Shown in pieces: positions 32,539 through 36,588 of a stretch of 36,588 nucleotides of DNA. A program made the translations under genes and the position numbers. The notes below the pieces were generated by a model that made no database searches, was not told where the DNA came from, and was given only the letters and a program-made list of their open reading frames with translations. The stretch comes from Acidobacteriota bacterium. Lineage in GTDB: Bacteria > Actinomycetota > Acidimicrobiia > Acidimicrobiales > RAAP-2. The stretch is from positions 1 to 36,588 of the forward strand of contig JAGXAY010000013.1 in the NCBI GenBank assembly GCA_018971385.1. The letters run 5' to 3'. The first letter of the stretch is position 1. Every line of letters starts with the position of its first letter.

Positions 32539-32566
32539 TTGACTTGATAGTTTCCATCTGTATAAT
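32539..32566 (+). promoter_or_regulatory. Near-consensus housekeeping sigma promoter of the lysR gene, leaderless
   Basis: -35 TTGACT (32539-32544), 16-base spacer, -10 TATAAT (32561-32566). The A of the ATG is the seventh base after the -10 box, so transcription should begin at or next to the start codon. There is no Shine-Dalgarno. It is the strongest-looking promoter in the window. Confidence 0.8.
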
Positions 32567-32572
32567 TGATAC

Positions 32573-33481
32573 ATGGAGATACGTCACCTAGAAGCCCTGG
32601 TGGCGATTGGTGAACACCACACCTTCTCGAAAGCGGCCGAAGCACTCGGGACGGTCCAGTCCAACATCTCGTCGCGCATCGCCCGCCTCGAGAGCGAACT
32701 CGGCGCCGAACTCGTGGAGCGCGCCACGGGCCACCTTACTGAATCGGGCGCCATCGTCGTGGAGCGAGCCCGGCGCATCCTGGCCGAGGTCGCGGCCATC
32801 GCCTCCGACGTCTCGGAACTGAACGCCGACGTGCGGGGGGACGTCGCTCTCGGGATGATCGGCACGGCCGGACGCTGGATCGTGCCCCTCCTCCTCCACG
32901 CGCTGCGCAGTGAGTATCCCCACATTCGCCTGCGCATCACCGAGGGGACGAACTCGGTGATTGAGCCCCAGTTGGTATCGGGCCAACTCGATCTCGCGGT
33001 GCTGGCCTGGCCCATCGAGGCTCCGGAGCTCTCGGGAACCGACCTCTTCACCGAGGACCTGGTCCTGATTGTCGACCGGGAGCATCCCCTCGCCACCCGC
33101 GAGAGCGTCTCCTTCGACGACCTCGCCCCCATCGATCTCCTCCTGCCCTACCCCGGCACTCCCCTACGGCGAGAGATCGACGAGGCCGCGGCGGCCCAAG
33201 GAGTGTCACTTCATCCCCTCGTCGAGTTGGACGGACTGCGCACCATCGCCTCGCTGACCTTCGACGGTCACGGGGCGTCCATTCTTCCCGCCACGATGCT
33301 CACTCCCCACCTGCGCGTCACCTTCGTGGGTAATCCCATCGAAGGTATTGCGCAACGTCGGGTCTGTCTCGCCCGGCGGCGCTTCGGCTTTCCCGCCGCT
33401 CCCGTTCGAGCGATCTCGACACTCCTGAGTCAGGTCGTCGCCGGCACCACCAACGCCCCCGCCGGGATCTACCTCTCGTGA
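32573..33481 (+). CDS. LysR-family transcriptional regulator
   Basis: 302 residues. The N-terminal winged helix-turn-helix reads MEIRHLEALVAIGEHHTFSK, then AAEALGTVQSNISSRIARLE (recognition helix within), and is followed by a linker helix and a two-lobed periplasmic-binding-type effector domain (about 90-295; DLAVLAWPIEAPEL, LDGLRTIASLTFDGHGASIL). The ligand is unknown. It is divergent from the 6C RNA and leads a co-directional run; the next gene overlaps its stop as GTGA. LysR proteins often control a divergent neighbour, so the 6C RNA is a plausible target. Transcription appears leaderless. Confidence 0.93.
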   Translation: MEIRHLEALVAIGEHHTFSKAAEALGTVQSNISSRIARLESELGAELVERATGHLTESGAIVVERARRILAEVAAIASDVSELNADVRGDVALGMIGTAGRWIVPLLLHALRSEYPHIRLRITEGTNSVIEPQLVSGQLDLAVLAWPIEAPELSGTDLFTEDLVLIVDREHPLATRESVSFDDLAPIDLLLPYPGTPLRREIDEAAAAQGVSLHPLVELDGLRTIASLTFDGHGASILPATMLTPHLRVTFVGNPIEGIAQRRVCLARRRFGFPAAPVRAISTLLSQVVAGTTNAPAGIYLS

Positions 33482-34092
33482 GAACCCGACCGGACATCGA
33501 GGATCTCCTCGAGCGCGACGCTGCGTTTCGCGTCGTCGTGGCGGACCGCGGGCCCCTCCCCCGCTCGCGAACGACGCCGGTGAAGGAACGCTTCGCGTTC
33601 TTGCTGCGTACCGTGAGTTACCAACTCCTCGCCGGAGCGGCGGCCAACACCATTCACACCCGAGTCGTCGAACGCCTGGGCGAGGTGACGCCGGAGCGAG
33701 TGCTCGCCGTCGGGGCGCCGACTTTGCGCGAAGCCGGACTCTCGACGACGAAGGCCGAGACGATGGTTCGTCTCGCCGAGGCCGCTCTGTCGGGTCGCCT
33801 GCGTCCCGAGACCCACGGTCGACGCAGCGACGCTGAGGTGGTGACCGAGATCACGGCGGTGAAGGGACTCGGGCCCTGGAGCGCCCAGATGTACCTCATG
33901 AACTGCCTGGCGCGCGCCGACGTCTGGCCGGCCGGGGACTACGGCGTTCGGGTCGGTTGGAGTCTCCTGCACGATCTCCCGGAGACGATCAGCGAGCGCG
34001 ATCTGCGTCGTAGTGCGGATCACCTCACGGGGTTGCGTACGCTCGCCGCCCGCTACTGCTGGGCCGAGGTGGACCGGCGCCGGGAACGGTAG
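33478..34092 (+). CDS. AlkA-type DNA-3-methyladenine glycosylase (HhH-GPD)
   Basis: Base-excision repair enzyme that removes alkylated bases. The 204 residues carry the HhH-GPD core: helix-hairpin-helix ITAVKGLGPWSAQMYLMNCL (125-144) and the catalytic Asp154 in VWPAGDYGVRVG; there is no Lys at the bifunctional position, so it should be a monofunctional glycosylase. It lacks the N-terminal TBP-like domain of E. coli AlkA, like other short bacterial members. The GTG start overlaps the lysR stop by four bases. Confidence 0.9.
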   Translation: MRTRPDIEDLLERDAAFRVVVADRGPLPRSRTTPVKERFAFLLRTVSYQLLAGAAANTIHTRVVERLGEVTPERVLAVGAPTLREAGLSTTKAETMVRLAEAALSGRLRPETHGRRSDAEVVTEITAVKGLGPWSAQMYLMNCLARADVWPAGDYGVRVGWSLLHDLPETISERDLRRSADHLTGLRTLAARYCWAEVDRRRER

Positions 34093-34095
34093 CCT
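34090..34095 (+). promoter_or_regulatory. Putative -10 box of the M20 peptidase gene, leaderless type
   Basis: TAGCCT ends 7 bases before GTG 34103; its first three bases are the TAG stop of the glycosylase gene. Confidence 0.4.
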
Positions 34096-34102
34096 CGAAC
34101 CC

Positions 34103-35500
34103 GTGCCCTTCACCCTTCACGACCTCGACGCGAACGTCACGCCGACCCTCGAGCGCTACTGCGCCATCCCGGCCCTCTCACCCCACTTCGACCCGGACTG
34201 GACCACCTCCGGACACCTCGAGAGCGCCCTGCAGCTCCTCGCCGACTGGGTTCGTTCCCGTCTGCCCGAGGCCGACGTTCGAGAGGAGCGCCTCGAAGGT
34301 CGTACTCCCCTCCTGTGGGTGGAGGTACCGGCCCACGGGGAGACGAGTTCGGACACTGTCGTCCTCTATGGACACTTTGACAAGCAACCGCCCCTCGGGG
34401 AGTGGAGTGAGGGCCTCGCCCCCTTTACTCCGGTGCGCCGGGGCAATCGGCTCTACGCTCGCGGTGCGGTGGACGACGGTTACGCCACCTTCGCCGCGGT
34501 GAGCGCCCTCGAGGAGGTTCGCCGGTCCGGAGGAACTCACCCCCGCTGCGTTCTGCTCATTGAGGGTTCGGAGGAGAGTGGCTCGCCCGACCTCGAGGCC
34601 TACCTCGACGCCCTCGCCGAACGCATCGGCCGGATCGACCTCATGATCTGTCTCGACTCCGGCGCCCTCTCCTACGACCGCCTCTGGGTGACCTCGTCAC
34701 TGCGCGGTCTCGTAAACGTCGACATCACGGTGCGCGTGCTCGAGCGGGCTCAACACTCCGGCACCGCGTCAGGCGTCGTCCCCTCCTCCTTTCGCATCAT
34801 CCGCCAACTGCTCGACCGGGTCGAAGACGCCACCTCCGGCGAGGTGCTTCTTCCCGAAGCCCACTGCGCCGTTCCCGACTGGGTCGAGAGTGCCACCCGG
34901 GGCGTCGCCGAGGAGTTCGGGGACGTCGTGGCCCAGGAGATGCCGGTCGTCGAGGGCCTGGAGTTAATGGGTCGAGACGGCGCCGATCGATTGGTGCGCC
35001 GCACCTGGAAGCCGGCCCTCTCGGTCATCGGCCTCGCCGGGGCTCCCGAACCGCGCCAGGCCGGCAACGTCCTTCGGACCTCCACCACCGTGACCCTCTC
35101 ACTTCGCTTGCCTCCCCTGGCGGACGCCCGCGCGGCCGGCGAGGCCCTCGTGAGGGTTCTCTCCGTCGACCCGCCCTCGGGCGCCGAGGTCGAGGTGACC
35201 ATCACCTCCGCGGCGAGTGGGTGGGCGGCCCGCGAACTGCCCGAGGATCTCCGACGGATTCTCGACGAGGCGTCGCGGGACTCCTTCGGTGGACCCCTCG
35301 CCCTCACGGGTGAGGGTGGGACGATCCCCTTCCTCTTCCAACTCGGGCAGCGTTTCCCCGAGACCCCCTTCATCGCGACCGGTGTCCTCGGGCCCGAGTC
35401 CAACGCTCACGGCATCGACGAGATGCTCAACCTCGAGGCGACCGTTAACCTCATCAACGCCCTCGCCCATCTTCTCTCACACTCTGGAGGCGCCCAATGA
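34103..35500 (+). CDS. M20-family metallopeptidase (dipeptidase type)
   Basis: Di-zinc aminoacyl peptidase of 465 residues. The metal ligands and catalytic residues are in place: VVLYGHFDKQP (His91, Asp93), GAVDDGYATF (Asp124), IEGSEESGSPDL (Glu157 catalytic, Glu158 metal), CLDSGALS (Asp185) and the C-terminal His in ESNAHGIDEMLNL. The dimerisation lid lies between about 200 and 370 (AQHSGTASGVVP). The substrate is probably a dipeptide, as in CNDP-like members, but this is not certain. GTG 34103 is chosen since the frame upstream lies in the glycosylase gene. Its stop overlaps the next start. Confidence 0.92.
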   Translation: MPFTLHDLDANVTPTLERYCAIPALSPHFDPDWTTSGHLESALQLLADWVRSRLPEADVREERLEGRTPLLWVEVPAHGETSSDTVVLYGHFDKQPPLGEWSEGLAPFTPVRRGNRLYARGAVDDGYATFAAVSALEEVRRSGGTHPRCVLLIEGSEESGSPDLEAYLDALAERIGRIDLMICLDSGALSYDRLWVTSSLRGLVNVDITVRVLERAQHSGTASGVVPSSFRIIRQLLDRVEDATSGEVLLPEAHCAVPDWVESATRGVAEEFGDVVAQEMPVVEGLELMGRDGADRLVRRTWKPALSVIGLAGAPEPRQAGNVLRTSTTVTLSLRLPPLADARAAGEALVRVLSVDPPSGAEVEVTITSAASGWAARELPEDLRRILDEASRDSFGGPLALTGEGGTIPFLFQLGQRFPETPFIATGVLGPESNAHGIDEMLNLEATVNLINALAHLLSHSGGAQ

Positions 35501-36102
35501 ACACCCCCGTCGATCTCTGGGTTGACCCCATCTGCCCCTGGGCCTGGATGACCTCCCGGTGGTTACTCGAGGCGAGCGTGGCGCGCGACTTCGAGGTGCG
35601 CTTTCACACGATGAGCCTGGCCGTCTTGAACGAGGGTCGGGACCTGCCCGAAGAGTACGTGTCCCTGATGGAACGGGCCTGGGGTCCGGTGCGCGTGATG
35701 GTGGCGATCGACCGTCAACACGGTGAGTCGGCTCTTCGGGCCTACTACGACGCCTTCGGCGAGTACTACCACGTGGGGGGCCACCGCGACGATCTTCGCG
35801 AGGCCTCCGTGGCGGCCCTCGAGGCCGCGGGTCTCGACGCCGAGCTCATCGACGCCTTCGACGACACCGCGTGGGACGAGACCCTGACCCTCAGTCACCA
35901 CCAGGGCATGGACGCCGTCGGCATGGACGTCGGCACACCCGTGATCCACGTGGGCGAGGTCGCCTTCTTCGGTCCCGTCGTGACTCCCGCCCCCAAGGGT
36001 GAGGCGGCCGGGCGACTCTTCGACGGCGTGCTCGCCGTGGCGTCGACTCCGGGCTTCTACGAGATCAAGCGGACCCGCACCGTCGGTCCCATCTTCCAAT
36101 GA
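35497..36102 (+). CDS. DsbA-fold reductase, Rv2466c (mycothiol-dependent nitroreductase) family, CPWA active site
   Basis: 201 residues closely matching, from memory, M. tuberculosis Rv2466c: DPICPWAWMTSRWLLE at the N-terminus, MSLAVLNEGRDLPEEY, AWGPVRVMVAI, SHHQGMDAVGMDVGTPVIHV and FYEIKRTRT near the end. Rv2466c has a CPWC redox motif; here it is CPWA (13-16), so only the nucleophilic Cys13 remains and no disulfide can form within the motif. Some actinobacterial relatives share this form, as far as I recall. It should be reduced by mycothiol, in keeping with mshC in this window. ATG 35497 overlaps the M20 stop by four bases. Confidence 0.9.
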   Translation: MNTPVDLWVDPICPWAWMTSRWLLEASVARDFEVRFHTMSLAVLNEGRDLPEEYVSLMERAWGPVRVMVAIDRQHGESALRAYYDAFGEYYHVGGHRDDLREASVAALEAAGLDAELIDAFDDTAWDETLTLSHHQGMDAVGMDVGTPVIHVGEVAFFGPVVTPAPKGEAAGRLFDGVLAVASTPGFYEIKRTRTVGPIFQ

Positions 36103-36588
36103 CCCGGCGCATCCTCGCCACCTCCGGCGGATTCGTCGCGGGACCGGTACAGCGATCCGTGCGCCTCGGCGACATGCTCCTCGAGGCGTTGACGCTCACC
36201 GGAGCTACCCGTCCCCGGGTGTGTCTGGTTCTGACGGCGTCGGGAGATGACGTCAACTACTACGCGGCACTCTACGAAGCCTTCAACGCCGCCGGGTGTG
36301 ACGTGACCGACCTGCGCCTCTTCCCTCAACCCTCGGGACCGGCTGAGGAACGCCTGGTGGGCTCGGACCTCGTGTGGGTCGGTGGTGGGTCCGTCGCCAA
36401 CCTCCTCGCCCTCTGGGCCCTCCACGGCGTCGGTGACGCCATGCGGGCGGCCTGGGAGTCGGGAACTATTCTCGCGGGCGTCTCGGCGGGATCGCTCTGT
36501 TGGCACACCGGGGGAACGACCGACTCGTACGGTCCCGAACTTCGTCCCGTGACGAACGGCCTCGGACTACTCGACTTCGCGAACGGGG
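36099..36588 (+). CDS. Peptidase S51 (dipeptidase E-like), C-terminus beyond the window
   Basis: 163 codons are present. The start MTRRILATSGGFV, the loop DLVWVGGGSVANLL and the nucleophile elbow LAGVSAGSLCWH (Ser129 in GVSAG) identify the S51 family, whose members include Asp-dipeptidase PepE and cyanophycinase. The TTDSYGPELRPVTNGLGLL segment is common in actinobacterial members. The ATG overlaps the preceding stop as ATGA, so it belongs to the lysR-glycosylase-M20-reductase run. The His of the triad lies outside the window. Confidence 0.88.
   Translation, partial: MTRRILATSGGFVAGPVQRSVRLGDMLLEALTLTGATRPRVCLVLTASGDDVNYYAALYEAFNAAGCDVTDLRLFPQPSGPAEERLVGSDLVWVGGGSVANLLALWALHGVGDAMRAAWESGTILAGVSAGSLCWHTGGTTDSYGPELRPVTNGLGLLDFANG

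Noticed and set aside
1-36588. CRISPR array, prophage, rRNA operon or replication origin
   Set aside because: No evenly spaced direct repeats, phage structural genes, rRNA sequence or DnaA-box cluster was seen.

Overview
The window is GC-rich, dense DNA that looks like an actinobacterial chromosome. The lineage signals are a phosphatidylinositol-mannoside gene trio (pgsA-patA-pimA), the mycothiol ligase MshC, a mycothiol-type DsbA-fold reductase, an F420:NADP oxidoreductase, an InhA-like enoyl-ACP reductase, MurT/GatD and an actinobacterial 6C RNA. The gene order from rarA to thrS matches, from memory, the block Rv2559c-Rv2614c of Mycobacterium tuberculosis with genes missing. The class Acidimicrobiia is my best guess, but it is inference.

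Layout. Positions 1-20926 are one long minus-strand run: rarA (partial), aspS, hisS, rel, secF, secD, yajC, ruvB, ruvA, ruvC, yebC, pdxT, pdxS, a degenerate M48-like membrane protein, pimA, patA, pgsA, a HIT protein, thrS, mshC and npdG. fabI (plus) diverges from npdG and converges on an ABC exporter. Positions 23684-28143 hold a LysE-type exporter, a YczE-type membrane protein, a secreted beta-repeat protein and an LCP cell-wall ligase, all on minus. Positions 28237-28975 are a small accessory patch between the LCP gene and tRNA-Val(CAC): an ISL3-type remnant that has cut off a hicA toxin gene and left its hicB antitoxin. After the tRNA come a membrane protein and plsC (plus), convergent with gatD and murT (minus). 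At 32407-32573 a 6C RNA (minus) and a LysR regulator (plus) are transcribed from back-to-back promoters. LysR heads a plus-strand run of an AlkA-type glycosylase, an M20 peptidase, a DsbA-fold reductase and an S51 peptidase that leaves the right edge.

Two habits recur. Inside operons, neighbouring genes are often joined by a 4-base GTGA or ATGA stop/start overlap. At least twelve other start codons have no Shine-Dalgarno but carry a TANNNT box, mostly TAGGCT or TAGCCT, exactly 6 or 7 bases upstream, the geometry of leaderless transcripts. This helps to choose several start codons.

Most genes are housekeeping. The points most worth a second look are the leaderless-promoter signature, the LysR/6C RNA divergent unit, the hicA gene cut by an IS, the M48-like protein that has lost its zinc site, the rarA frame without a usable start codon, and the inverted repeat wrapped around the YczE start.
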